Under the pieces are notes generated by a model, which did no database searches, was not told the DNA's origin, and worked only from the letters and a program-made list of their open reading frames with translations. The translations under genes and the position numbers were made by a program. A DNA stretch of 64,000 nucleotides from Chelatococcus reniformis (GTDB taxonomy: Bacteria; Pseudomonadota; Alphaproteobacteria; Rhizobiales; Beijerinckiaceae): positions 40,165-104,164 of the forward strand of contig NZ_BMGG01000006.1 of the NCBI RefSeq assembly GCF_014640075.1, in the 5' to 3' direction. Shown piece after piece: positions 1 through 9,442 of the stretch. How positions within the stretch are numbered: the stretch's first letter is position 1; the number at the start of each line of letters is the position of its first letter.

Positions 1-2
1 TC

Positions 3-1298
3 GCCAGTTTGTCGAGCCTCGGCGGCTCGTCACCGCTGATCTATACACTGTTCTCGATCATTCTCATCGCGAAGCTCGTCCTTCGACCCGGAGGCCTGCG
101 CGATGTCCACGCCGAACTGGTGCGCCATCCCATCAGCGTGATCATTCTACTGCTCGTTGTTTACACGGCCGGAACGGCATTGGTTCTGCCGCGGCTGTTT
201 CAGGGCGACCATAGCGCAATCGTCCCGGTCAACGGGGCGCCTATGGAAGTCCCCCTGGCGCCCGTGTCGGGCAACATCACGCAACCGGCCTACTTTGCAC
301 TCGGTGCCCTGACCTGCATCACCCTCTGCATCGCCCTTCGCGAGCCAGGGGCCCTCATGACCATTCGACGCGCCTTCTTCGCGTGGGTCGTCCTGAACGG
401 CGCTCTCGGCATTCTCGATCTGCTCGGCAAGGCGGCCGGCGCCGGCGACGTCCTGCTGCCCATCCGCACGGCGAACTACTCCCTGCTTACGGACGCGGAG
501 CAGTCCGGGTTCTCGAGGATTGCGGGAGGCCATCCCGAGGCTTCCTCGTTTGCCGCAGCAATGTTCGCCGGACTGGCTTTCCTCGCGACCTATTGGCGGG
601 TCACGCAGCAGCGCGTCGTCTTCGTCCTCACGATGATCGCCATCATCCTCCTCCTGCTGTCGACCTCGACGACGGCCTACGCCTGCGTCGGTGCCTACGC
701 GGCCTTGCTGGGGGCTTCGGCCGGCCTGTCGCTGCTCAAGGGGCACATCCGCCGCACCGATCTGATCCTTGCCGGCACGGTGCTCGTGGGCGTGACAGCG
801 TGCCTGGGCATCTATCTCGTCGACGATACCGCATTCGCTGATGCGCAGCGCCTATTCGAAACCACGGTGCTGACGAAGTCCCAATCCGCGTCCGCGATCG
901 AGCGCAACTATTTCAACGCACTCAGCCTGCAGACGTTTTTCGATACGGGCGGTCTCGGTATCGGCATGGGAAGCTCCCGCGCATCGAACTGGCTCATCGC
1001 GGTGGTGAGCCAGATCGGCATCATCGGCGCGACGCTTCAGCTCGTGCTCGTCGGGGTGCTGCTGCGCCCTCCGCCGCGATCGGCACGCGTCGACGTGGGC
1101 CTCCTTGCCTTGCACGAAGGCGCCCGAGCGGCGGGCCTGGCATCGCTGTTCGGCAACCTGGTGTCCGGCGGCAGCGCCGACCCCGGCGTCTTGTTCTTCA
1201 TCTGCCTGGCTACGGTGATCTCGTGCCGCGATGCTCTCGCTGTGCAGAGCCCGGCAAACCTGCCCCGGCTGCCGGCCAGCCGACCGCAAGCAATCTAG
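3..1298 (+). CDS. O-antigen polymerase/ligase-like (Wzy/WaaL type) membrane protein, 5' end outside the window
   Basis: The reading frame is open to the left edge, so the N terminus is missing; the first in-window start-like codon is TTG at 9. The visible ~430 residues form about nine to ten hydrophobic segments, including a long block around residues 200-245 with a small Ser/Thr cluster (STSTTAY). Near residue 315 is a Gly-rich GIGMGSSR loop followed by another membrane segment. This layout fits the Wzy polymerase/WaaL ligase superfamily, which joins lipid-linked sugar repeat units at the periplasmic face of the inner membrane. The family call rests on topology and context: a methyltransferase, four glycosyltransferases and an OPX export protein follow. 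Polymerase versus ligase cannot be decided here. Confidence 0.7.
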   Translation, partial: ASLSSLGGSSPLIYTLFSIILIAKLVLRPGGLRDVHAELVRHPISVIILLLVVYTAGTALVLPRLFQGDHSAIVPVNGAPMEVPLAPVSGNITQPAYFALGALTCITLCIALREPGALMTIRRAFFAWVVLNGALGILDLLGKAAGAGDVLLPIRTANYSLLTDAEQSGFSRIAGGHPEASSFAAAMFAGLAFLATYWRVTQQRVVFVLTMIAIILLLLSTSTTAYACVGAYAALLGASAGLSLLKGHIRRTDLILAGTVLVGVTACLGIYLVDDTAFADAQRLFETTVLTKSQSASAIERNYFNALSLQTFFDTGGLGIGMGSSRASNWLIAVVSQIGIIGATLQLVLVGVLLRPPPRSARVDVGLLALHEGARAAGLASLFGNLVSGGSADPGVLFFICLATVISCRDALAVQSPANLPRLPASRPQAI

Positions 1299-1890
1299 AA
1301 CCCGTCGCAATTGAATGAGCACCACCCAATTGCAGATAGGCGCCCAACGTCTTCGAACTTGTGGAAATTTTCTTGCGATCGTGGGATTCCACCGAACGCG
1401 AAGCGCCTGAGAGCCGCAGAAGCGTGCACCGCTTCTGCGTCCGGGACTGCGCCAGAACAAAGTGATAGAGCACGTTCGGCAAAAGCGGGCTTCGCCGGAC
1501 ATGCTCCAGCGAGGGCGGCGCACCCCGCTCGCACGGAACTCCCCACGACGGATGGCTTGGCCGCCGCAAGTGCCGGTCTTCACCGGCACAGGGCCGGAGG
1601 CAGGCGCCCGTGCGCAGGCCGCCACGGCCGTGCCGCCATTCCCGTTTGGCCACCATCACGCTGTCACCCACCGCCCGATCCCAGATCGGTGGAAGCGCGG
1701 CTTTGGCTGGTCAAAGCTGGATCCGCACCACTCTCCAGGCCGGCAGGCCCCGGGGGCAAGCCAAGGAGCCCCGGGGCTCCGATCGGTCGCATCCAGGAGG
1801 GCTCCAGCTTGTTGAATCTGGAATGCTCTTCCCTCACTCGATTCCATCCGATCGGCAGACGCTCCGGCGTGGCGCAGAGCTCTCGCCCGA
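1299..1890. other. Intergenic stretch without a convincing gene
   Basis: These ~590 bases separate convergent genes. Several overlapping open frames exist on both strands, but they are low-complexity Arg/Pro/Ala translations typical of high-GC DNA and none has a ribosome binding site with recognisable protein features. The only structure I see is an imperfect hairpin near 1466-1507. Confidence 0.5.
1466..1507. repeat. Imperfect hairpin resembling the second half of the AGAGC repeat
   Basis: TAGAGCA at 1466-1472 is answered by TGCTC at 1502-1506, with CGGC/GCCG also pairing inside. The outer arms resemble the TAGAGCATTTC hairpin of the repeat copy at 53564-53589. It may be a decayed copy of that element; the match is short. 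Confidence 0.3.
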
Positions 1891-2673
1891 TCACTTGATG
1901 GCGATCGTAAAGGCGTAGTTTGCCAGCGGCTTGAAGTTGGTGGATTTGCACCAGCGCGTCACCTGGGCCGAGATCTCCCGCAATATCGGCACCTTGCGGT
2001 AATATGCATGTCCATAGAAGGGTAGGACTGCAACATCCCGGAAGCCGAGCGCCTTGATTCTTGACGGCACATCGTCGGTGGCTCGGCACCACGAATACCA
2101 GGCGGGAAATTTGGGGTGCGTATCGTCATTGCGCTCATTGAAAACAAACCTGAGCACCGATCGCGACAACGTTTCAGGCATGAAACGATTCACGACAAAT
2201 GGCGGACTATACAGTATCGGATGGAAGTTCAGAACGACTCCATTGGGATTTAGGAGTCGGCTCAAGTTCGAATAGGCCATTCGGGCATCACGGACGTGCT
2301 CGAAGACCATCTTCGAAAATATGAGGTCGAACTTCTCGTTGTGCGCAGCCGGCCCGGCGATATCGAAGCAGGACTTTTCCACATAGGCAGGTGCGCGGTC
2401 GAGCTCCTTCTGCTCGATGTCATTGACGGTGTAGGCGACGTTGAGATCGGCGATCTCCTGCTGCGAGAACAGGGGAAAGCGTCCTCCACCGATTTCCAAC
2501 ACCCGCTCCGGCCGATACGCCCGAACGAGTGACACGACGGAGGGCTTGTAGTTCGCCCAGGCCCAGCCAGCATCGTTCTCGTAGCCGATGCGCTTACGAA
2601 TCTCCTCCACAGTGGCGACCGCCGGTGTCTCCCGCACGCTCATATCAGGTTGCCGGCGCAGGGCCTTCGACAT
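1891..2673 (-). CDS. Class I SAM-dependent methyltransferase
   Basis: A 260-residue protein. SAM-binding motif I is VLEIGGGRFPLFS at about residues 58-70; an acidic residue follows the next strand (VNDIEQKE), and post-motif FDLIFSKMVFEHV at 115-127 matches the Methyltransf_11 pattern. It probably methylates a sugar or a sugar-nucleotide-linked intermediate of the neighbouring polysaccharide. ATG at 2673 is preferred over upstream in-frame starts because GGGAG lies just upstream and the ATG follows the stop of the upstream glycosyltransferase by two bases, implying translational coupling. The substrate is unknown. Confidence 0.75.
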   Translation of the reverse strand: MSKALRRQPDMSVRETPAVATVEEIRKRIGYENDAGWAWANYKPSVVSLVRAYRPERVLEIGGGRFPLFSQQEIADLNVAYTVNDIEQKELDRAPAYVEKSCFDIAGPAAHNEKFDLIFSKMVFEHVRDARMAYSNLSRLLNPNGVVLNFHPILYSPPFVVNRFMPETLSRSVLRFVFNERNDDTHPKFPAWYSWCRATDDVPSRIKALGFRDVAVLPFYGHAYYRKVPILREISAQVTRWCKSTNFKPLANYAFTIAIK

Positions 2674-2675
2674 GC

Positions 2676-3875
2676 TTATCTCCCATCCGTCGAGCCGTAG
2701 GGCCCAGGTAACATCGCCTCCCCGCCGATCGCCGACGGGGCCGCCGCTGTCCCGATCAGGTCGGTGCGGCCATCGATCCGCGCCATCAGCTCGAGGTAGG
2801 TCTCGGCCACGCGCCTCCAGGTGAACTGCCGCGAGCGTTGATAGCCGGCCCGGCGCAGCCTCGACCGCAGAGCGGGATTGTGGTGCAGCGATGCCACGGC
2901 GCGCACCCAGCCGGGCTCGTCGTCCGGATCGGCATAGAGCGCGGCGTCGCCACAGACTTCGGGGATCGCCGGCGCGGTCGACGCGACCACGGCGCAACCG
3001 CGTGCCATCGCTTCGGCCGCTGGCAGGCCAAAGCCCTCGATTCGGGAGGGAAACAGAAAGCACACGGCGTTCGACATCGCCGCCGCGAGCTCGTCGTCGT
3101 CAACGCGCCCGATGAAATGCACGTTGTCACTCGGCGTGGGCCCAGCGCTCCCGACGTCACCCGCCACCAGGACATCGAGCCCGAGTTGCTTCAGCGCCGG
3201 CGCGATGCGCCAGATGAGCGACATGTTCTTGTATGGCTGATCGCGCCCGATGCAGAGGACGAAAGGCTTCCGCTCGATGTAGCTGCGCGCGGAGCGCGCC
3301 GGCCGCCAGCGATCCGCATGATCACTGCCGTTGTACGCGACGACGATCTTGTCGCGCGGCACGATACCGAGCGTATCGAGGTGGTCGCGCGACAGCCCCG
3401 ACACCGTCGTCACGAGTCGCACACGCCGCCCCAGCACCGGCAGAATGAGACGGTGAGCCAGCCTGAACATCCTTCCGTAGCTTTGAGGCATGACGTAGGT
3501 GTGGGCATCGTGAATGCAGAGCACCTGCTGCCTGACGCTCATCGGGGCCAGATTGCAGAAGCTGAGCAGCCCTCCCTCGACGTGCCTGGGCAACTGCAAT
3601 TGCGACCAGACCTGCGGCAGGCGCGGCGTGCGGAACTCGGGCACCACCTTCACCGCCATCCGCCGGAGCGGCAGGTCGAGCGGCTCCCGCGGCGCGATGA
3701 GCGTCAGGTCCAGATCGCGCGCCAGTGGATGGCGCTCGGCGACCAGGGCGTCGAGCGCCGACGTCACCTCCCTGGCGTAACGTGCCACCCCTGTCGGCTT
3801 GAGGTTCACGAAGTCGCCATTGACGGTCCAAACGCGGCGCTCAGATGCCCTCGACCATTGGGCGTCGGCATTCAC
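2676..3875 (-). CDS. Glycosyltransferase family 4 (GT-B fold)
   Basis: A 399-residue GT-B enzyme. The C-terminal nucleotide-sugar domain contains CIGRDQPYKN, then FIGRVDDDELAAAMSNA and the EGFGLPAAE signature, an E-x7-E pair of retaining GT4 enzymes; a SxPEVCGDAALY stretch follows. The N terminus begins VWTVNGDF, closely matching the start of the divergent paralogue at 4108 (CWTINGRF), which supports the GTG start at 3875 with GGAGG about 9 bases upstream. It should transfer a sugar from an NDP donor to the growing repeat unit on the cytoplasmic face. It is coupled with the downstream methyltransferase gene and separated by 232 bases from its divergent paralogue. Confidence 0.85.
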   Translation of the reverse strand: MNADAQWSRASERRVWTVNGDFVNLKPTGVARYAREVTSALDALVAERHPLARDLDLTLIAPREPLDLPLRRMAVKVVPEFRTPRLPQVWSQLQLPRHVEGGLLSFCNLAPMSVRQQVLCIHDAHTYVMPQSYGRMFRLAHRLILPVLGRRVRLVTTVSGLSRDHLDTLGIVPRDKIVVAYNGSDHADRWRPARSARSYIERKPFVLCIGRDQPYKNMSLIWRIAPALKQLGLDVLVAGDVGSAGPTPSDNVHFIGRVDDDELAAAMSNAVCFLFPSRIEGFGLPAAEAMARGCAVVASTAPAIPEVCGDAALYADPDDEPGWVRAVASLHHNPALRSRLRRAGYQRSRQFTWRRVAETYLELMARIDGRTDLIGTAAAPSAIGGEAMLPGPYGSTDGR

Positions 3876-4107
3876 CTTCGAAAACCTCCATGCTCGCATC
3901 CGCCTTGATCGAGGCACTGGCGAACGGCGTCAACACGGCAATCGGAGGGTGGCTTTACGCTATGGATCGAGGTCATCGTGCAGAAGGGGTATGCTCTCTC
4001 GACTTCCTACGCCCAATGCTAGCTGGCGCAGAACTCGGCTGTGAAAGACATTCGCCGAGCGCGACTTCCACGTGCCCGCGCGCCTGTGAACAAGGCCAAT
4101 TCAAAGA

Positions 4108-5310
4108 ATGACCCGATGCTGGACGATCAACGGACGCTTCCTGACGCAACCGCTCACTGGCGTTCAGCGCTATGCTCACGAGATCGTCGCCAGCCTGGAT
4201 CGTCTGATCCGTGATGGACATCCCCTCGCGCAGGGGCTCGATGTCGAGCTGGTCATGCCCAAGCACGGCAACCAAGTCTCGCTGGAGCAGATCGCAGTGC
4301 GTCGCGCCGGTAATTTCGGCGGCCACCTGTGGGAACAGCTGGTGCTCCCGGGCCAGGCGCGAGAAGGGCTGCTCAGCCTGTGCAATACCGGCCCCATCCT
4401 CGCCTCCAAGCAGATCCTGTGCATCCACGACGTCAACACGCGCGCCTTCCCGCAGAGTTACTCGCGCCAGTTTCGCCTGCTGCACAGATTGCTCATCCCG
4501 CTCATCGCCAAGCGGGCAGCGCGCGTCACCACGGTCTCAGCGTTCTCGGCAGCCGAGATTGTCAGGGAGGGAATCTGCCCGCCGGGCAGCGTCACCGTCA
4601 TTCCCAACGGGCATGAGCATGCGTTGGCGTGGTCACCGAAACACTCCGACGAAACACGTCGGGTCGCAGGCCCCAATACGATCGTCGTGATCGGCAGCCC
4701 GGCGCCGCACAAGAACGTCGGCATGCTGCTGGCCCTGGCACCGCGGTTGGCCGCAGCGGGCTTCCGCCTGGCCCTCGTCGGCGGGCTGGACTCCAGGGTG
4801 TTTCAGGCGGGCGCCGGGCCGAGCGACGATGTCAATGTCGCCGCTCTCGGCCGACTGTCCGACAACGAGCTCGCGGCCTTGCTGTCGAGCTCACTGTGCC
4901 TCGCCTTTCCATCGTTCGTGGAGGGGTTCGGCCTACCACCGCTGGAGGCGATGGTGATCGGCTGTCCCGTCGTCGTCTCCGACCGGGCCAGCCTGCCGGA
5001 GCTCTGTGCCGATGCGGCGATTTACGCACCGCCGGACCAGCCGGACGCCTGGATCGAAGCGTTCAAGCGGCTGCGCGCCGATCCCACGCTCCGCTTCAGA
5101 ATGGCGGCTACCGGCCGGGCTCGCGCCCAGGAGTTCAGATGGTCGGTATCGGCGGAGGCCTACCTCAAGGAGATGGCGGTCGCAGACGGCTTGATCACGG
5201 CGGCGGAGGCAGCCAGCATGACCGGCTCGAAATCCGCATCGCTGGGCGGCGGAGCCGAATTCAGGGCGACGCGCCCAGAGGCGCGCGTCGCTGCCGCGCG
5301 CGGTCTCTAG
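4108..5310 (+). CDS. Glycosyltransferase family 4 (GT-B fold), paralogue of the 2676-3875 gene
   Basis: A 400-residue protein that aligns over its length with the divergent neighbour: WTINGRFLTQPLTGVQRYAHEI at the N terminus (shared pattern TGVxRYAxE), ILCIHDVNT in the acceptor domain, and EGFGLPPLE as the E-x7-E signature in the donor domain. The final ~35 residues are low-complexity. Its TAG stop (5308-5310) lies inside the first bases of a dispersed repeat. The ATG has no strong ribosome binding site, only GAA-rich sequence upstream. Donor and linkage cannot be read from the sequence. Confidence 0.85.
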   Translation: MTRCWTINGRFLTQPLTGVQRYAHEIVASLDRLIRDGHPLAQGLDVELVMPKHGNQVSLEQIAVRRAGNFGGHLWEQLVLPGQAREGLLSLCNTGPILASKQILCIHDVNTRAFPQSYSRQFRLLHRLLIPLIAKRAARVTTVSAFSAAEIVREGICPPGSVTVIPNGHEHALAWSPKHSDETRRVAGPNTIVVIGSPAPHKNVGMLLALAPRLAAAGFRLALVGGLDSRVFQAGAGPSDDVNVAALGRLSDNELAALLSSSLCLAFPSFVEGFGLPPLEAMVIGCPVVVSDRASLPELCADAAIYAPPDQPDAWIEAFKRLRADPTLRFRMAATGRARAQEFRWSVSAEAYLKEMAVADGLITAAEAASMTGSKSASLGGGAEFRATRPEARVAAARGL

Positions 5311-5416
5311 AGCGTTTTCGAGCGAAGTGGACGCCGGTTCGCGTGAAGAAAACGCGACAAACCAAACAGATAGAGCATTTCGGCGATTCGAAGAAACGCG
5401 GAAATGCCCTAGGGCG
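5309..5416. repeat. Dispersed bipartite hairpin repeat (AGAGCGTTTTCG family), copy A
   Basis: Starts AGAGCGTTTTCG, continues with AGTGGACGCCGGTTCGCG and GAAAACGC (which pairs with GCGTTTTC), then TAGAGCATTTC and GAAATGCCCTA as a second hairpin. In this copy the second loop is enlarged by about 15 bases relative to copy C. Copies lie at 41467-41535 and 53502-53592. The repeat begins within the stop codon of the glycosyltransferase gene. Confidence 0.85.
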
Positions 5417-5684
5417 TTCCGAGGCCGAAGCAGGGCTGATCGGGCAAGGGATCGCTCCTGCTCAAAGAACCCTCTCGTTTCCATAGGTTTGGAAGATCTC
5501 ATCCAATTGCCGCGTGCTCGCGCTGCGGCAGGCATGGGCCACGCCTACCGCTCGTCCGAGCAGATCGTGCCCGGCGCGAGATGGTCCGGGACGATGGAAG
5601 GGACGGTCATCGCGCCAAGTCGTAAACCAGGCGCAAAGCTGGGCCGTGTTGCCGCAATGGGGCGCGAACCACGCGTTGCCCCCG

Positions 5685-6905
5685 TCAGCGGAAGCTGGCG
5701 CGATGGACCTCCATGGTCATGTCGAAGGCCCGGGTGATGCCCTGATGGAAGCGCTCAGTGGAGAATCGGCTCGCGCGCTGGCGGCACGCGTCGGGCGAGA
5801 AATTGGCCCGGCACGTCTCGAAGGCGGCGACGGCATCGATCAGTGTGGCCTCGTCCTGACGGTCGAACAGGATGCCCGTGGGCTCATGCCCTCCCCCAAA
5901 CGGGACGACGATGTCGCGGGCGCCGCCGCGGCCGAAGGCGACGAGGGGCGTGCCGAGCGCCTGGGCCTCGGCGAGCGCGATGCCGAAATCCTCGCAGCCG
6001 GCGAATACCAGTGCACGGGCCCGGGCGACGGTGCGCAGGTAAGCGGCGCGCGAGAGATATCCGGTGAACTCGACGTTAGGGCCCGCCATGGACCGAAGCG
6101 CACGCGACTGCTGACCTTCGCCGACCACGAGCAGCCGCCGGTTCGGCATCGCGTTGAAGGCGCGGATGACGAGATCGGTCCGCTTGTAAGGCGCCAGGAA
6201 GGATGCGGTGACGTAGTAGTCGTCCTTGTCGCGGCTGAATGCCTCCTGCGCGACGTCCACAGGCGGAAAGACGACCTCTGCGTCGCGACCGTAGATGCGC
6301 CGTATGCGCGCCCTGACGAAATTCGAGTTTGCCACCATCACGTCCGGCGCGTGAGCGGTGCGCGTGTCCCAGGTCCTCATGTGGTGCATGAGGATCCTGA
6401 ACAGGAGCCCCCCGGCTTTTCCCATGCGCATCTGGTCGATGTAGGAGAACTGCTCGTCCCACGCGTACCGCATGGGACTGTGCACGTAGCACAGGTGCGG
6501 CTGATCGGGGCGTGTGATGATGCCCCGCGCGAACGCAGCCGACGAGCTCACCACGGCGTCGAAGCCGGTCACGTCGAACTGCTCCATGAGAAAGGGACAG
6601 AGGGGGAAGAGGTGGCGATAGAACTTGCGCACGCCGGGCCAGTTGTTAGCAGCCGACGTGTGAAACTCAGTCTCAGGGAAATGGGCGTCCAGGACGTCCC
6701 GCTCCAGAAACTGGAACAGCGTGAAGATATGGTCGGCCTCGAATACCCTGCGCAACTCCGCGAGCACGCGTTCCCCGCCGCGGAAGGAGGGGCACCAGTC
6801 GTGGACCAGAGCGACCGAGCCATAGGCATTCAACGACTTCGTGGGGGGAGCGGAACCAACATCACTGCTTCGCGTCGCCGCGTCCGCCGCCACAAACTGG
6901 TTCAT
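5685..6905 (-). CDS. Glycosyltransferase family 4, WbaZ-like
   Basis: A 406-residue GT-B glycosyltransferase. The N terminus carries ALVHDWCPSFRGGERVL (family opening HDW..GGxExV), then CYVHSPMRYAWD, typical of WbaZ-type mannosyltransferases. The donor domain contains FLAPYKRTDLVI and CEDFGIALAE, an E-x7-E motif. ATG at 6905 is chosen over an in-frame start 48 codons upstream because GGAGG lies 6-7 bases before it and the upstream residues look non-coding. It is divergent from the GT2 gene at 7161. WbaZ homologues use GDP-mannose; whether this one does is an inference. Confidence 0.85.
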   Translation of the reverse strand: MNQFVAADAATRSSDVGSAPPTKSLNAYGSVALVHDWCPSFRGGERVLAELRRVFEADHIFTLFQFLERDVLDAHFPETEFHTSAANNWPGVRKFYRHLFPLCPFLMEQFDVTGFDAVVSSSAAFARGIITRPDQPHLCYVHSPMRYAWDEQFSYIDQMRMGKAGGLLFRILMHHMRTWDTRTAHAPDVMVANSNFVRARIRRIYGRDAEVVFPPVDVAQEAFSRDKDDYYVTASFLAPYKRTDLVIRAFNAMPNRRLLVVGEGQQSRALRSMAGPNVEFTGYLSRAAYLRTVARARALVFAGCEDFGIALAEAQALGTPLVAFGRGGARDIVVPFGGGHEPTGILFDRQDEATLIDAVAAFETCRANFSPDACRQRASRFSTERFHQGITRAFDMTMEVHRASFR

Positions 6906-7160
6906 TGCATGCCTCCGACCGGGCATCGCGATGCCCCATGCGCTCATCATCCGACGATACGCGCCTGCCCCCAATCCATTCTTTCGGAACAGGGTTGCGC
7001 CATGTGGTGCCTCGCCCCCGCGCGATCCGTACCAATTTTGAAGTAGCACCGGCTTGGCCTAAGACCGCGGGCATCGGATTTGGTACTGCAGGCTTGCAGT
7101 CATCTCACCTACTGTTCCAGCATTGATCGCCGCAGTTGCGTGGGGAGCAGCAGGGAAAGT

Positions 7161-8030
7161 ATGCACATCACGCTGATCGTCCCGACGAATGGTCGACCGT
7201 CGCTCGTCTCGAGGCTATTGGCGCACCTGGAGCGCCAGACTCTGCACCCGGACCACGTCATCGTCTCGGCCACGACACCGAACGACATCGAGGTGCGTCC
7301 CGACATCAGCTTCAAGGTGTCATACGTCTTCGGCGATCCGGGCCTGTGCGCACAGCGCAATCGCGCGATGGCGCTGTGCGATGGCACGACCGACATTATC
7401 AGCTTCTTCGACGACGACTTCGTTCCCTGCGACTCATACCTGGAAACGCTGTCGCGGGTCTTTCGAGAGCACCCCGTGTACGCGGTGGTCACCGGCGATC
7501 TGCTGGCCGACGGTGCACAGGGGCCGGGCTTGGGCTTCGATGAGGCGGTCGCCATGCTCGACGCCTATCGCCCGTCCTCCTTGCCGGCGCACGTCAGGGA
7601 CCATCCCGGCGCATACGGCTGCAACATGTCGATCCGCGCCCAGGTGATCGGCGATCTACGCTTCGACGAGCGGCTGCCTCTCTACGGCTGGCAGGAGGAC
7701 ATCGACTTCACCAGCCAGTTGCGGGCGCACGGGCGCATCGTCAACATCGGGCAGCTCTGGGGCGTGCATCTCGGCGCCAAGGGCGGCCGTGTCAACGGCG
7801 TGCGGCTCGGCTACTCGCAGATCGTCAACCCCATCTATCTCATCGGCAAGGGGACGATGCAGCGTTGGTTCGGCATCCGCCTGATCTGCCGCAATCTCGT
7901 CGCCAACACGCTGAAGAGCCTGAGGCCGGAGCCCTACATCGATCGCCGCGGCAGGCTGAAGGGGAACATGATCGGCTTTGCCCATGTCCTCACACGGCGC
8001 GCCGACCCCGAACACATCCTGAAACTGTGA
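7161..8030 (+). CDS. Glycosyltransferase family 2
   Basis: A 289-residue GT-A enzyme. The N terminus ITLIVPTNGRPSLV is the nucleotide-binding beta-alpha unit, the metal-binding DDD is in SFFDDDFVP near residue 94, and GWQEDIDF near residue 175 provides the acidic catalytic-base motif of inverting GT2 enzymes. No membrane segment is evident, so it is probably a cytoplasmic or peripheral sugar transferase. ATG 7161 is preceded by AGGG. The export gene at 8042 starts 11 bases after its stop, so they are likely co-transcribed. Confidence 0.85.
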   Translation: MHITLIVPTNGRPSLVSRLLAHLERQTLHPDHVIVSATTPNDIEVRPDISFKVSYVFGDPGLCAQRNRAMALCDGTTDIISFFDDDFVPCDSYLETLSRVFREHPVYAVVTGDLLADGAQGPGLGFDEAVAMLDAYRPSSLPAHVRDHPGAYGCNMSIRAQVIGDLRFDERLPLYGWQEDIDFTSQLRAHGRIVNIGQLWGVHLGAKGGRVNGVRLGYSQIVNPIYLIGKGTMQRWFGIRLICRNLVANTLKSLRPEPYIDRRGRLKGNMIGFAHVLTRRADPEHILKL

Positions 8031-8041
8031 AGAACCTCGCG

Positions 8042-9355
8042 ATGAGAATCCCTTTGCCGAAGCCGCTTCGCGTGATCGCCGCCCTCGCGGCGTTCACCAT
8101 CGCGTCCGTACCCCTCGCACGCGCCGCGGAGAGCTACACCCTAGGCCCGCAGGACAAACTGCGCATCAAGGTCTACGAGTGGCGCGCCTCCCAAGACAAG
8201 CTGGTGGAGTGGGAAGGGCTCAACGACGAGTTCATCGTGGCGGCGAACGGCACCATTTCCCTGCCGCTGGTCGGCGAGGTCATGGCGACCGGCAAGACGC
8301 CGTCCGAGGTCGCCAGCGCCATCGGCCAGAGGCTGCAAAGGCGGATGAACCTGGTCCAGCCGCCGGATACGAACGTTGACGTCATTTTGTACAGGCCCGT
8401 CTACGTGGTCGGAGATGTCACGAAGCCCGGCGACTTCCCCTTCCGTCCGGGCCTTACCGTCCTGCAGGCCGTCTCGCTGGCAGGTGGCGTCCTCAGGACC
8501 AGCGACCTGGCTCGCGATGCCCTGACGACGCAGGGCGAGCTCGCAAGCACCGCGCTCCAGCGAGACGGGCTGATCGCCAGGCAGGCGCGCCTGAAGTCCG
8601 AGGCTGCAGGCGGTGACGCGGTCACCTTCCCCCAGGCGCTGCTGGCGCGCCGATCGGCGCCGCAGATCGCCGCGCTGCTCGACCAGGAGGTCTCGATCTT
8701 CAAGACGCGGGCGGAGGCATACCGCACGCAGACCAATGCTCTGAGTGCGCTCAAGTCCTATCTCGAAAAGGAAGTCACCTCGCTGGTCGCCCAGATGGAG
8801 ACCGAAACCACCCAGGCAGCGCTCATCAACAAGGAACTCGAAGGGATTTCGTCGCTCGTGGCCAAGGGCCTCGCCGCGGCGCCGCGGCAATACGCCTTGG
8901 AGCGCGCCAAGGCCGAAATGCAGGGCGCCCGCCTGCGCCTCGAAGCCAGCATGCTCCGCGCCCACCAGGAGATCAGCAAGGCTGACATCAGCCTCCTCGA
9001 ACTCAAGAACAAGCGCGAAGGCGACGTCGCCATCGAGATCCGCGAGACCGACCAGAAGTTGCAGGAGCTAAGAAACCGGACCAGGGTCACTGAAGGCATC
9101 CTCAACCAGATGGGCCCGCTCGTGGACGGCGGCCCGCGCCGGCCTGAGCCGAGCTTCACGATTTTGCGCGCGGGACAACCGGATGCGGCGCCGGTTGCAG
9201 CCAGCGACGCCTCCGCCGTGCAACCGGGCGACACGATCAAGGTGATCCTGCCGACGTACGACATCCGGCAGACGGGCGAGGCCGTAGATTCGGCCGATAC
9301 CCCCGCGCCGGGGTCCACGCCGGTCGCGTCGGCAAAGTCGAGCGCCTCGAACTGA
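8042..9355 (+). CDS. Polysaccharide export protein, OPX family (Wza/ExoF-like)
   Basis: A 437-residue protein with a signal peptide of about 28 residues ending ARAA. The Poly_export domain starts YTLGPQDKLRIKVYEW, followed by GTISLPLVGEV; an SLBB-type segment VYVVGDVTKPGDFPF with LTVLQAVSLAGG follows at about 115-155. A long heptad-rich region (about 190-360) is probably coiled coil, as in ExoF-type OPX proteins, which are longer than Wza. It would form the periplasmic/outer-membrane part of the polysaccharide exit path. No Wzc-like co-polymerase is seen in the window. There is no lipobox, so it is not lipidated like classical Wza. Confidence 0.85.
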   Translation: MRIPLPKPLRVIAALAAFTIASVPLARAAESYTLGPQDKLRIKVYEWRASQDKLVEWEGLNDEFIVAANGTISLPLVGEVMATGKTPSEVASAIGQRLQRRMNLVQPPDTNVDVILYRPVYVVGDVTKPGDFPFRPGLTVLQAVSLAGGVLRTSDLARDALTTQGELASTALQRDGLIARQARLKSEAAGGDAVTFPQALLARRSAPQIAALLDQEVSIFKTRAEAYRTQTNALSALKSYLEKEVTSLVAQMETETTQAALINKELEGISSLVAKGLAAAPRQYALERAKAEMQGARLRLEASMLRAHQEISKADISLLELKNKREGDVAIEIRETDQKLQELRNRTRVTEGILNQMGPLVDGGPRRPEPSFTILRAGQPDAAPVAASDASAVQPGDTIKVILPTYDIRQTGEAVDSADTPAPGSTPVASAKSSASN

Positions 9356-9442
9356 GCATATCCCGCAAGAGGGAACGTCGGGCTTTGGAGGAACGGGAGC
9401 GCCGCGCCGTTAGCGCGGACGCGACGATCGCGAGCGGCGAGA

